Shown here: positions 1 to 6,834 of the stretch, in pieces | Layout of the letters: each line of letters begins with the position of its first letter | Numbering within the stretch: position 1 is the first letter of the stretch | DNA from: Planctomycetaceae bacterium | GTDB taxonomy: Bacteria; Planctomycetota; Planctomycetia; Pirellulales; Thermoguttaceae | NCBI GenBank assembly: GCA_009776995.1 | Contig: WRMR01000074.1 | Location: forward strand, 1-13,305 | Direction: 5' to 3' | DNA: 13,305 nt | Made by a program: the position numbers and the translations under genes | Notes under the pieces: generated by a model | Told to the model about the DNA's origin: nothing | Databases searched by the model: none | What the model saw: only the letters and a program-made list of their open reading frames with translations

Positions 1-575
1 GTACCCGAAATTCCACTTCGATAACGAATGATTATATTTTTAGTCAACTTACAGTTTTAGCCTGGACAAGGCACTAGTATTTTACAGATTTTCAGTTTGG
101 CACAATTTGAGAAAACCCCTGTTTTTTTACGATGTTTGAAAGCAAAAATTACATTTGTCAATCTAACCAAATCCCTAACCGGTTGATGCTGTTTGACTTA
201 TGATGGGACAGGAGTGACCTTTCAAAGGAAAGAAAGAAGCACAAAAAAACTTGCCATTGACTAAAAATCGCCCCTTTGAAAAATTTTCCCAAACATAGCA
301 TATTGACTATAAAGCTCTATGAGTGTCAAGCGTTTGTTGCGATATTTTCAAAAATTCCCCCCTTGTCAAAAAGGCAAAATTACTGTAACATACTACAGTT
401 TCATTGCTTTTGACAAACGCACGCCAAGTATGTTCACTCGCGGCAGACACGGGCAAGCTGTTCGTGTTTTGAGTTTGTATGTTCTTATTAGTCAATGACT
501 TACAATGAGGCTTCTTGTTTTCTACAAGCGTTTTCTGAAAATCGTTACAATGTAACCTTGTGTGGAGAGAAAAGT
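1..575. other. AT-rich intergenic leader upstream of the TPR/alpha-CTD gene
   Basis: I see no convincing gene here. The first few codons could be the tail of an upstream plus-strand gene: one frame reads YPKFHFDNE then stop at about base 30, which is too short to assign. The stretch is rich in A and T runs. An upstream in-frame ATG at 495 exists for the next gene, but the 27 residues it would add do not look conserved and lack a ribosome binding site, so I treat 495-575 as leader. Confidence 0.6.
363..391 (+). promoter_or_regulatory. Candidate sigma-70-type promoter for the TPR/purC operon
   Basis: TTGTCA at 363-368, a 17-base spacer and TAACAT at 386-391 match the housekeeping consensus at 5/6 and 4/6 positions. 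It lies about 185 bases upstream of the chosen start codon. A perfect TTGACA at 410-415 has no good -10 partner at the right distance. In AT-rich DNA such matches occur by chance, so this is only a candidate. Confidence 0.25.
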
Positions 576-1907
576 ATGACGGTGTCAAATCCCACGGATT
601 TCGACGTGAAACAGGCGGTTTTGTATGATGGCACGTTCGGGCCGCGCGAAATTGATCAACTTCTTTTGTTGACCAGTCGTGATTTTACGCAATTTGAAAC
701 GTTGAAAGAAACCGTTCAGGAGCTTGAGGACAAACAGAATGAGTTAAGCCCTTCGGCACAAGTGAGATTGGGCGTTGGTCAATATTTGATCGGCGATTTT
801 GACGATGCGCTACAATCGCTGAAAAAAGGTGATGGTGGAGCGTTGGCACATTACTATATTGCCAAGACGTTATTCAATCAGCAACGGTTCGACGACGCGC
901 TGAAGAGTTATGATATGGCGCAGAAAGCAGGTTATAGTGTTGATTATTGCACACTTGGTCGTGCGGAAACCTATCGTTACATGAATCAATTCGACCGAAG
1001 CCTCGAAGAGTTGGACAGACTGTCGGGCGCGATTGAGCAAACATCGGAATATTTGTACCAGCGCGGTGCAACTGTTGCTGCCATCGGCATTAACCCTAAC
1101 GAAGCCATTGCACTATATGAACGTGCCGTGACAGTGGATAAGAATCATCCTGGCGCATTGTTCGGTTTGGCCGTCGAAAATGAACGCCGGGGCAATGATG
1201 ACGAAGCCCTCGATCTGTACAAACGCGCGGTGGCACACTTCCCGACTAATACAGGTACGCTTATCAACCTCGGCATCCTGTACGAGGACATGGGACAGTA
1301 TGAGCAGGCCATGATGTGCTATCAGCGGGTTCTGGACTCCTACCCGACCAACGAACGGGCGTATCTTTTTCTGAAAGACGCAAAAGCTTCAAACGAAATG
1401 CATTACGACGAAGAAGCTCAACGTCGCCGGGATCGTATGAATCAGGTACTCAGTCTCTCCGTGTCGGATTTTGAATTGTCCGTGCGGAGCAGAAATTGCC
1501 TCAAGTCGATGGGTATCAATACATTAGGCGAGCTTTGTCAGCATTCTGAACAGGAATTGCTTGCCAGCAAAAACTTTGGCGAGACCAGTCTGATCGAGAT
1601 TCGCGAATTACTTGGTCTCAAAGGACTGAAACTTGGTCAATTTGCCGCTGAAAAGCATGCGCAGGAAACAGTCGAACTGGAATCGCTTTCGCCGGACGAA
1701 CAGGCGGTTCTCTTGCGGCCGGTCGCCGACCTTGACCTTTCGGTGCGTGCCAGAAAGTGTATGAACCGGCTCGGTATTCAGACGATCGGCGAACTTGTCC
1801 GCCGCACCGCCGACGAATTGCTTGAATGCAAAAACTTCGGTGTCACCAGCTTGAAGGAAATTCGTGAGAAACTGACCATTCAAAACCTCAGACTTCGTGG
1901 AGAATAA
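576..1907 (+). CDS. TPR protein with two C-terminal RNA polymerase alpha-CTD-like domains
   Basis: This 443-residue protein has tetratricopeptide repeats over roughly residues 60-270 (for example the block with NLGILYEDMGQYEQAM). Two tandem modules resembling the C-terminal domain of RNA polymerase subunit alpha follow, at about 291-352 and 379-441. Each keeps the pattern LSVR-x-R-x-C, GI-x-T-[LI]-GEL, ELL-x-x-KNFG and SL-x-EIRE of the alpha-CTD helix-hairpin-helix fold. I know this TPR plus alpha-CTD architecture as a planctomycete family annotated as alpha-CTD-containing; its role is not established, though a part in transcription or as a protein scaffold is a reasonable inference. The start at 576 is preferred over 495 because GGAGAGA (563-569) sits just upstream and the protein then opens MTVSNPTDFD. 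It ends 3 bases before purC, so the two are almost surely co-transcribed. Confidence 0.9.
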   Translation: MTVSNPTDFDVKQAVLYDGTFGPREIDQLLLLTSRDFTQFETLKETVQELEDKQNELSPSAQVRLGVGQYLIGDFDDALQSLKKGDGGALAHYYIAKTLFNQQRFDDALKSYDMAQKAGYSVDYCTLGRAETYRYMNQFDRSLEELDRLSGAIEQTSEYLYQRGATVAAIGINPNEAIALYERAVTVDKNHPGALFGLAVENERRGNDDEALDLYKRAVAHFPTNTGTLINLGILYEDMGQYEQAMMCYQRVLDSYPTNERAYLFLKDAKASNEMHYDEEAQRRRDRMNQVLSLSVSDFELSVRSRNCLKSMGINTLGELCQHSEQELLASKNFGETSLIEIRELLGLKGLKLGQFAAEKHAQETVELESLSPDEQAVLLRPVADLDLSVRARKCMNRLGIQTIGELVRRTADELLECKNFGVTSLKEIREKLTIQNLRLRGE

Positions 1908-1910
1908 CGA

Positions 1911-2774
1911 ATGATAATCCCCGGCATGACCCCCAAACAAGGAAAAGTCCGCGATTGTTATGATTTCGGCGATTCGCTCCTGCTGGTCAGCACCGACCGT
2001 ATTAGTGCGTTTGATTGGATTTTGCCGACGCCGATTCCTGACAAGGGCAGGGTACTCAACCAAATGGCGGAATTCTGGTTCGCAATGCTCGGCGTTGAAA
2101 ACCACCTGATGACGACCGACGTGACGAAAATGCCCTTTCCCCCAGGTACAGACTTGTCGCAGTTCGCAGGGCGTTCGATGCTTGGCAAAAAATGCCATGT
2201 CGTGCCGATTGAGTGTGTGGTTCGCGCTTACCTTTCCGGTTCCGGGTGGAAGGAGTATCAACAGAGTGGAACGGTCTGTGGCATCAAATTGCCGTCCGGG
2301 CTTCGCGAAAGCGACCCATTGGAGCAACCGATTTTTACGCCTGCGACCAAAGCCGAAGAAGGCCATGACGAAAATATCTCTTTTGAGCAAATGGTCGAAA
2401 CTGTCGGTGCAGACATCGCGGAGGAATTGCGCCAACGTTCGATTGACATTTTCCAAAAAGGTTCGGACTACGCGAAAACACGCGGCATTATCATTGCCGA
2501 CACGAAATTCGAGTTCGGTTTGCTGGACGGCCAAATCATGCTCATCGACGAGGTGTTGACGCCGGACAGCTCGCGATTCTGGCCCGCCGATCAATACGAA
2601 CCGGGACACGGCCAGCCGTCTTATGACAAGCAATTCGTCCGCGATTGGCTCTTGGCCACAACTTGGGACAAGAACAGTCCGCCTCCAGCCTTGCCGGACG
2701 AAATCGTCAGCAAAACGCGGGAGAAGTATGTCGAAGCGTTTACCAAACTGACTGGAAAACAGCTTGTTGTCTAA
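1911..2774 (+). CDS. purC: Phosphoribosylaminoimidazole-succinocarboxamide synthase (SAICAR synthase)
   Basis: PurC joins aspartate to CAIR using ATP to form SAICAR in cytosolic de novo purine synthesis. The 287-residue product is full length and carries the family landmarks: GKVRDCYDFGD (residues 11-21), LLLVSTDRISAFDWILPTPI with IPDKGRVLNQ in the N-terminal ATP-binding part, VVRAYLSGSGWKEYQ, TPATKAEEGHDENI for substrate binding, IIADTKFEFG, and the C-terminal IDEVLTPDSSRFWP and QPSYDKQFVRDWL. The ATG at 1911 lies 3 bases after the upstream stop, with GTGGAG at 1897-1902 as ribosome binding site. No frameshift or missing motif is seen. The tRNA gene follows 78 bases downstream. Confidence 0.97.
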   Translation: MIIPGMTPKQGKVRDCYDFGDSLLLVSTDRISAFDWILPTPIPDKGRVLNQMAEFWFAMLGVENHLMTTDVTKMPFPPGTDLSQFAGRSMLGKKCHVVPIECVVRAYLSGSGWKEYQQSGTVCGIKLPSGLRESDPLEQPIFTPATKAEEGHDENISFEQMVETVGADIAEELRQRSIDIFQKGSDYAKTRGIIIADTKFEFGLLDGQIMLIDEVLTPDSSRFWPADQYEPGHGQPSYDKQFVRDWLLATTWDKNSPPPALPDEIVSKTREKYVEAFTKLTGKQLVV

Positions 2775-2852
2775 TCGTAAAGCGCAGAGATGAGGTAATT
2801 TCAGTATTCAGCATTCGCTCTGCATTTTGCGTTCTGCTCTTTGCGCTTGTAC
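2775..2852. other. Spacer with degenerate TTCTGC/ATTC-like short repeats
   Basis: Between purC and the tRNA there is a text-like run of imperfect short repeats (TTCAGTATTCAGCATTC, CTGCATTTTGCG, TTCTGCTCTTTGCG). This kind of intergenic simple-repeat DNA is common and shows no coding signal. No clear terminator hairpin for the purC operon was found here. Confidence 0.5.
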
Positions 2853-2925
2853 GCCCTCGTAGCTCAGGGGATAGAGCGACGGTTTCCTAAACCGTAGGTC
2901 GATGGTTCGAATCCATTCGAGGGTA
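2853..2925 (+). tRNA. tRNA-Arg, anticodon CCT
   Basis: A 73-base cloverleaf can be folded by eye: acceptor GCCCTCG with CGAGGGT (terminal G-U), D stem GCTC/GAGC, anticodon stem ACGGT/ACCGT around loop TTCCTAA, and T arm GATGG-TTCGAAT-CCATT, with discriminator A at 2925. The anticodon CCT at 2886-2888 reads AGG. CCA is not encoded. The gene is intact and is the integration target of the element that follows, because its 3' half is duplicated at 7546-7590. Confidence 0.97.
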
Positions 2926-2927
2926 TT
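2883..2927 (+). repeat. attL: 3' half of tRNA-Arg(CCT), left copy
   Basis: This 45-base block runs from the last base of the 5' anticodon stem, through the anticodon loop and T arm, to two bases past the tRNA end. It matches 7546-7590 at 44 of 45 positions; the only difference is G2897 against A7560. The left copy completes a functional tRNA, which is the normal outcome of integration into a tRNA gene by a tyrosine recombinase. Confidence 0.93.
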
Positions 2928-2997
2928 GGCTTAACGCCTTGATATACAACACGTTGCGGTGGTTGTGATTTTTAGTTTTGATTATTGTGCTTGCCGA

Positions 2998-3020
2998 AAA
3001 ACCCTTATTGTAAGGGTTTT
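2998..3020. repeat. Perfect 10-bp inverted repeat just upstream of the integrase
   Basis: AAAACCCTTA at 2998-3007 and TAAGGGTTTT at 3011-3020 pair perfectly around a TTG loop, 23 bases before the chosen integrase start. It could be a weak terminator for the tRNA transcript (the 3' arm ends in four Ts), an operator for int, or a pair of integrase arm-binding sites, since TAAGGGTTT recurs twice near attR. The sequence alone does not choose between them. Confidence 0.5.
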
Positions 3021-3042
3021 CACCGTGGAAGGTATGCGCACT

Positions 3043-4185
3043 ATGCCAAAACTAATCAATCGTAATCCGAAGTTATCGAAATTGAAAAAATACGCTGTGG
3101 TCTATTATCACGGCAAAATCCACTATCTCGGTCATCACGGCACACCAGAGGCCTTAACCGCCTATAACCGATTTTGTGCCGAGATACAAACAAATCCCAC
3201 TCTTTCCTTGCCAATTGTGGAAAAAGACGTCACCATTTGCGAGCTTACAGCTGCTTTTCTGGACCATGCGAAAGCAAACTTTGACGCTACAGAATACCGT
3301 CACTGCCGAATTATCGTTCTGGATTTCTTAGACAAACTCTACGGAAACAATATCCTCGTCGATAGTTTTAAGCCTCGTTGTCTAAAACGGGTTCGGGACG
3401 AAATGGTTCAATCATGCCGGTTTTGCCGGAGAATCGTTAATCGATACACTTTTCGTATCATTTCGATTTTCGCGTGGGGAGTCGAAAACGATTTGGTACA
3501 GGAAACAACATGGCGTGCATTGAAAGCCGTAAAATCGTTGCCTGAAGGCTATTCCGGCACGTTCGACAATGAGGAACGGCAACCAGTCCCCGACGATGTA
3601 GTCCGTAGAACATTGCCGTTCATGCCACCGACACTTAGGGCAATGGTGCAGCTTCAGCGCATTCTTGGTATGCGTCCGAACGAAATTTTCAAAATGCGCG
3701 TCGGCGACATCGATACCTTGCGGGAAAATGGGCTGTGGTATTATGTGCCTGGTTCCTACAAGACTGCTCGATTTGTCGGCAAAATTGTGTTCCCATTGGG
3801 AAAACCCGAGCAAGAATTGATTGCTCCGTACTTGGAAGGTAAAAAGTCGGAACAGGCAGTATTCTCGCCTCGCACGGCGATGCAAGAACGTAATGCTGAA
3901 AAACGAGCAAATCGAAAAACGAAACTCACCCCTTTGCAGTTAGCTCGCGAAAAATCAAGAGCAAAGAAGCCCTCACACATTTCTGAATTCTACAATCAGT
4001 ATTCATATCGTCAGGCAATTAATTATGCCATTGATAAGGGCAATCGTCAGTTATCAGGTGGAGAGTGTAAAATCCCGATACCGCACTGGTTCCCGTATCA
4101 GTTGCGACACAGTGCCAGCACCGCTACCGAATGCCGACTGTCCGCTATATCAAGCATTTTTAGAGCGGTGCGTTCCACTCATTGA
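3043..4185 (+). pseudogene. Tyrosine recombinase/integrase, C-terminally truncated
   Basis: The N-terminus (PKLSKLKKYAVVYYHGKIHYLG, residues about 7-28, then HHGTPEALTAYNRF) is a DNA-binding domain of the kind seen in planctomycete integrases. The catalytic domain shows the first Arg in LGMRPNEIFKMRVGDID and the second box as WFPYQLRHSAST, where the usual His of HxLR is Tyr. After about base 4128 similarity stops: the expected LGH box and the tyrosine nucleophile are missing and the frame ends at 4185 in residues read out of frame from the helicase gene. The enzyme should therefore be inactive. The ATG at 3043 is chosen because GGAAGG (3027-3032) sits 10 bases upstream; an in-frame ATG at 2959 would begin inside the presumed attP arm with no binding site. 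Confidence 0.9.
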
Positions 4186-5062
4186 AAATCAAATGATTTT
4201 GGAAGAGTACGCCGGGTACATTTTTGTGAACAAGTTGAATTTTGAAAGGGTTCTGTTCTTGTACGGGCAAGGTGCGAACGGTAAGAGTGTTTGGCTTGCA
4301 ATCCTCGAAGCCTTACTCGGTGCACTCAATGTCACAAAGTACAGCCTCGAAAACATCACGAAAAAGCAGGAGTACCGGGCCCGACTTGCGGAAGGTCTGC
4401 TAAACATCTGCGCGGAGAGTGCGACTTCATTGAACATTGACACTTTCAAAAAAATCGCGAGTCGTGAACCGCTTGAATGCAGGCGGTTATACGAAAATCC
4501 AATCACTCTGACTGATTATTCGCGGCAGATTTTCTCGACGAACGTATTGCCCAAAACCACTGAGGCAACAGAAGGATATTTCAGGCGGTTTTTGATTGTT
4601 CCATTCAACGAATTCATTCCTTTGGAGGAACGCAATTTCAGCATGAATACTGTCGGTTTCTGGGAAGAAACAGGGGAGTTACCAGGCATTTTGAACAGGG
4701 TCATTACCGGCCTTCAAAGGTTGGTACAAAACGGCAACTTCACGAAAAGTCAGTCGGCAGACGAACTGTTGGAGAACTACAGATTTGATTCGGATTCAGC
4801 CATGTCGTTTGTACAAAGCGAAGGATATGTGCCCGATGCTGTGTCGAAGATCAAGTTGGCAGAGCTTTATGGCACCTACCAATGTTATTGCAAAGAGAAT
4901 GGATTACAAGCAGTATCAAGCAAAACGCTTGCAAACAGACTGCGGAACCTGGGGTTCGTTGTTAAGCCCGGGACAGGCAACGTCAATTACGTTCAATGCA
5001 GTAAGTCTGAGAATACTGGAAATGATGCGCTGGACTGGAAGACACTCTATCCCGCCGAGTAA
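4121..5062 (+). pseudogene. D5/P4-type primase-helicase, N-terminally truncated (SF3 helicase part)
   Basis: From ADCPLYQAFLERC onward this matches the D5_N/SF3 helicase C-terminal part of phage and plasmid primases. Walker A is LYGQGANGKS, a Walker B-like segment is LLNICAES, and motif C/sensor 1 is IFSTNVLP followed by an arginine-rich GYFRRFLIVPF. A winged-helix-like tail (about SKIKLAELYGTYQCYCKENG) closes the protein at the stop at 5060-5062. Intact relatives carry several hundred more N-terminal residues with the primase (AEP or zinc) domain, absent here. The reading frame stays open back to an ATG at 4025, but that part lies over the integrase in another frame and is not homologous sequence. 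No ribosome binding site or start fits the truncated gene. In an intact element it would unwind and prime at the element's own origin. Confidence 0.9.
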
Positions 5063-5185
5063 CAATGTTGATCGAATGTTTTGAGATTGATGTATGCTCG
5101 AAGATGCAGGGTGGTACGAATGGTGAATGCTGTATGCACATCGTACCTGCCTTGCATCTTTCTATTCTGTATTGTAAAAATAAAA

Positions 5186-5368
5186 AAGGGAGTAAAGGAG
5201 AGGGAGGAGGTGATTTTAAAACTTTTATTTTTTTCTCAGTAAAAATCTCTTTTTGGAATTTTTGTTATGACTCCAAATATTGTATTATTCTGAATAGCAG
5301 ATAAAATATTTTCAGTAAGAAAAAAAATATAGTTTTAAAATCACCTCCTCCCTCTCCCTTGCTCCCTT
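5186..5368. repeat. Large inverted repeat (38-bp arms), possible bidirectional terminator or MITE
   Basis: 5186-5223 and 5331-5368 are reverse complements at 36 of 38 positions, and weaker complementarity continues about 24 bases further inward (18 of 24). The loop between the 38-base arms is 107 bases. Outside the arms are T-runs on the outgoing strand each way: ten Ts at 5371-5380 on plus, and six at 5182-5187 on minus (seen as As). It sits between a plus-strand gene end and a minus-strand gene end, as expected of a bidirectional terminator, but is far larger than usual, so a miniature transposable element is an alternative. No clear target-site duplication is visible. One arm carries AGGAGGTGA and the other its complement TCACCTCCT. 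Confidence 0.9.
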
Positions 5369-5493
5369 AATTTTTTTTTTGTATGTAGAAATAGCTTGCG
5401 TGTAAGCGTGAAAACTTGTATAGAAAAACGACCGCTCCTATATTCACCGTTCGTACACAAGTTCCGCTCCTCGTTTATAAAAACGTCTTTGAT

Positions 5494-5563
5494 GTTCGTC
5501 AATCGTCGTTGTTCGTCAATCATCACTTCGCCTCTTGCTGCTTTCAGCAGTCACTTCGTCTCT
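5494..5563. repeat. Short tandem direct repeats flanking a small hairpin
   Basis: GTTCGTCAATC occurs at 5494-5504 and 5511-5521, 17 bases apart. Next, TCACTTCGCCTCT at 5523-5535 recurs as TCACTTCGTCTCT at 5551-5563 (12 of 13), and between those copies CTGCT-TTC-AGCAG forms a small stem-loop (5538-5550). These could be protein-binding iterons of the element or decayed repeats; nothing decides. Confidence 0.7.
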
Positions 5564-5603
5564 GTTTGAATGTAGCAGTTCTAAAATCAATTTTAAGCGT
5601 GAA

Positions 5604-5692
5604 ATAACGCGCAAATACACGCGATCATTGTTTTTTCGTTGAAATATGCGCAAAAAATGATCGCGTGTTAAAAACGTGTATTTGAACGTTAT
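5604..5692. repeat. Compound nested palindrome, candidate element replication origin
   Basis: The inner arms ACACGCGATCATT (5617-5629) and AATGATCGCGTGT (5656-5668) are perfect. The outer arms 5604-5621 (ATAACGCGCAAATACACG) and 5675-5692 pair at 16 of 18 positions. The core GATC and the AT-rich centre with T6 and A6 runs resemble origin or operator layouts. P4-like elements carry an origin recognised by their D5-type protein, so an origin 540 bases past the helicase remnant is a reasonable inference, not proven. Confidence 0.85.
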
Positions 5693-5870
5693 ATGAAAAA
5701 GCGAGTAATAATCAATAGTTGTGCGTTATTCGATGTGCAAAATTATGACTGAAGTAGTAAACATATAACATGTCTGCCGAACGCTGCATCCAGTGGGAGG
5801 AGACCTTTGCCCGTTATTCGTCGCTACCCCATAAACACGGGTTGATTGCCCAAGGCAATACGATTGAGTT

Positions 5871-6557
5871 TCAGGAGTATTCTGCCGCAAATTCCTCATC
5901 GGACATCCTGAGTAATTTGATGGCATCAACGATTGCCAGAACGCCAGCAGCACCGATCAGTAAGAAACCAATAAAGAAGATGGCGAGAATTATGCCAGCA
6001 ATTGTAAGACCAAGGTATAGTAGTGCTTTTTGTTGGTTGCCAAGATAAAACCAGTGTGCCCCAAAAGTGCCGAGGAAAAAAGCAAAAAGTACTGCCGTAA
6101 TTTTGTCTTTCGGTGAACCTTCGACTGTCCCGGCAGTTTTGGTTTTGTCGGCAGAACGCGACGCACTGACAGTACTGATTGCCGAACCGCATTTGACACA
6201 AACGACTTGTTCTGGATTTAAGGCAACACCACACTGACGACAAAATTTTTTATGTCCGCTTGGCCTCGCACCGCACGACATGCAGGCAACCGCCTGTTCG
6301 GAAACACCATTTCCGCAGTTGGTACAAAAAAGATTAGCGGAGGTCGGTGTATTCTGAACAGAAGCCGCTTGAGCAAAAGGAGAAGATGCTGCGGCAAACA
6401 AACCGGGAATTTGACTTGCGACTCCTTTGTGTCCGCTCTCCGTCTCCAATGACGTAGTAGGCGTAACGATTCCTTGTGCCGCCAGTGTTTTCAGTTGTGC
6501 GTCGTTAATCGGGCCTTGTTTCTGACCATTAGCGTCAGTGTAAAAAAAGTTGGTCAT
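5871..6557 (-). CDS. GYF_2 / double zinc-ribbon / TM2-domain membrane protein
   Basis: The 228-residue product has three recognisable parts. Residues 1-55 are a GYF_2-like domain (MTNFFYTDANGQKQGP opening, later QIPGLF). Residues 78-123 hold four CxxC pairs, C78/C81, C92/C95, C106/C109 and C120/C123, forming two zinc ribbons. Residues 148-222 are a TM2 domain with DKITAVLFAFFLGTFGAHWFYLG, a second hydrophobic segment at 181-213 and the end IVDAIKLLRMSDEEF. It is probably an inner-membrane protein with a cytosolic sensor-like head; its role is unknown. I chose the ATG at 6557 because the GYF domain starts there; the frame extends upstream to a TTG at 6596. It is the only apparently intact gene inside the element and reads against the int/helicase remnants. 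It could be cargo or a host gene caught in the element. Confidence 0.88.
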   Translation of the reverse strand: MTNFFYTDANGQKQGPINDAQLKTLAAQGIVTPTTSLETESGHKGVASQIPGLFAAASSPFAQAASVQNTPTSANLFCTNCGNGVSEQAVACMSCGARPSGHKKFCRQCGVALNPEQVVCVKCGSAISTVSASRSADKTKTAGTVEGSPKDKITAVLFAFFLGTFGAHWFYLGNQQKALLYLGLTIAGIILAIFFIGFLLIGAAGVLAIVDAIKLLRMSDEEFAAEYS

Positions 6558-6600
6558 AGAATTCTCGCGCGATTGATGGGTGAAGTGTTGAGGCAAGAAC

Positions 6601-6831
6601 GGCGAGCCCCGCCTAATGAAAGAGGGGAAACGCCAAGTTTACCCAAGCAGTGTTTCACCTCATGCCACTGAAGCGTGCGCAATATCAGCGCACAACGCCA
6701 ACGACCCTTGAAGGAGCGTCAGCACAGAAACGGCTGCAAGCCTATGCCATGACGCTCCCCATTCGAGAGGAGACGCATGTCGCATAGGTTTTTCTCTGTT
6801 CCCCGACCGGAAAACCGGATGGCATTCGGGG
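6601..6831. other. Cluster of hairpins upstream of the TM2 gene; candidate structured RNA or REP-like repeats
   Basis: In about 230 bases there are successive stems: GGCG..CCCC / GGGG..CGCC (6601-6634), CAGTG/CACTG (6648-6670), GTGCGC/GCGCAC (6675-6693), GGAGCGTCA/TGACGCTCC (6713-6758), CCTATGC/GCATAGG with inner pairs (6741-6788), and CCCCGA-CCGG-AAAA-CCGG / TCGGGG (6801-6831). It is GC-rich in AT-rich surroundings. It lies in the 5' leader position of the minus-strand TM2 gene, so it could act in that transcript, be a plus-strand RNA, or be a set of palindromic repeats. No known RNA family was recognised. Confidence 0.45.
6741..6793 (+). terminator. Terminator-like hairpin with five-T tail
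   Basis: CCTATGC (6741-6747) pairs with GCATAGG (6782-6788). Inside it CATG pairs with CATG and CTCC with GGAG, with small bulges, around a CCATTCGAGA loop, and TTTTT (6789-6793) follows at once on the plus strand. No plus-strand gene lies just upstream, so what it would terminate is unclear. An upstream segment, 6713-6721, can instead pair perfectly (9 bp) with 6750-6758 and would break this hairpin. Confidence 0.45.
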
Positions 6832-6834
6832 ATC

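Larger units (their letters stand above)
5063..5870. other. Gene-free, palindrome-rich region between the helicase remnant and the TM2 gene
   Basis: Short open frames exist here (for example 5065-5304 and 5416-5607), but none shows a binding site, a domain or a plausible composition. What the region does hold is three separate repeat structures, listed individually: the large inverted repeat at 5186-5368, direct repeats at 5494-5563 and the compound palindrome at 5604-5692. A small hairpin (ATTGCC-CAA-GGCAAT, 5845-5859) lies just past the stop of the minus-strand gene but has no T-run. Confidence 0.6.

Noticed and set aside
307..588. Minus-strand 93-codon frame in the leader
   Set aside because: No recognisable domain, overlaps the real start of the TPR gene and is in AT-rich DNA.
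1608..2633. A 341-codon minus-strand frame over purC and the TPR gene
   Set aside because: It is antisense to two clear conserved genes with matching codon patterns; no domain or binding site is visible.
5845..5859. Hairpin ATTGCC-CAA-GGCAAT after the TM2 gene as terminator
   Set aside because: Six pairs with no T-run on the minus strand; too weak to call.
5770..6048. Plus-strand frame over the 3' end of the TM2 gene
   Set aside because: It is antisense to a gene with clear TM2 and zinc-ribbon motifs.
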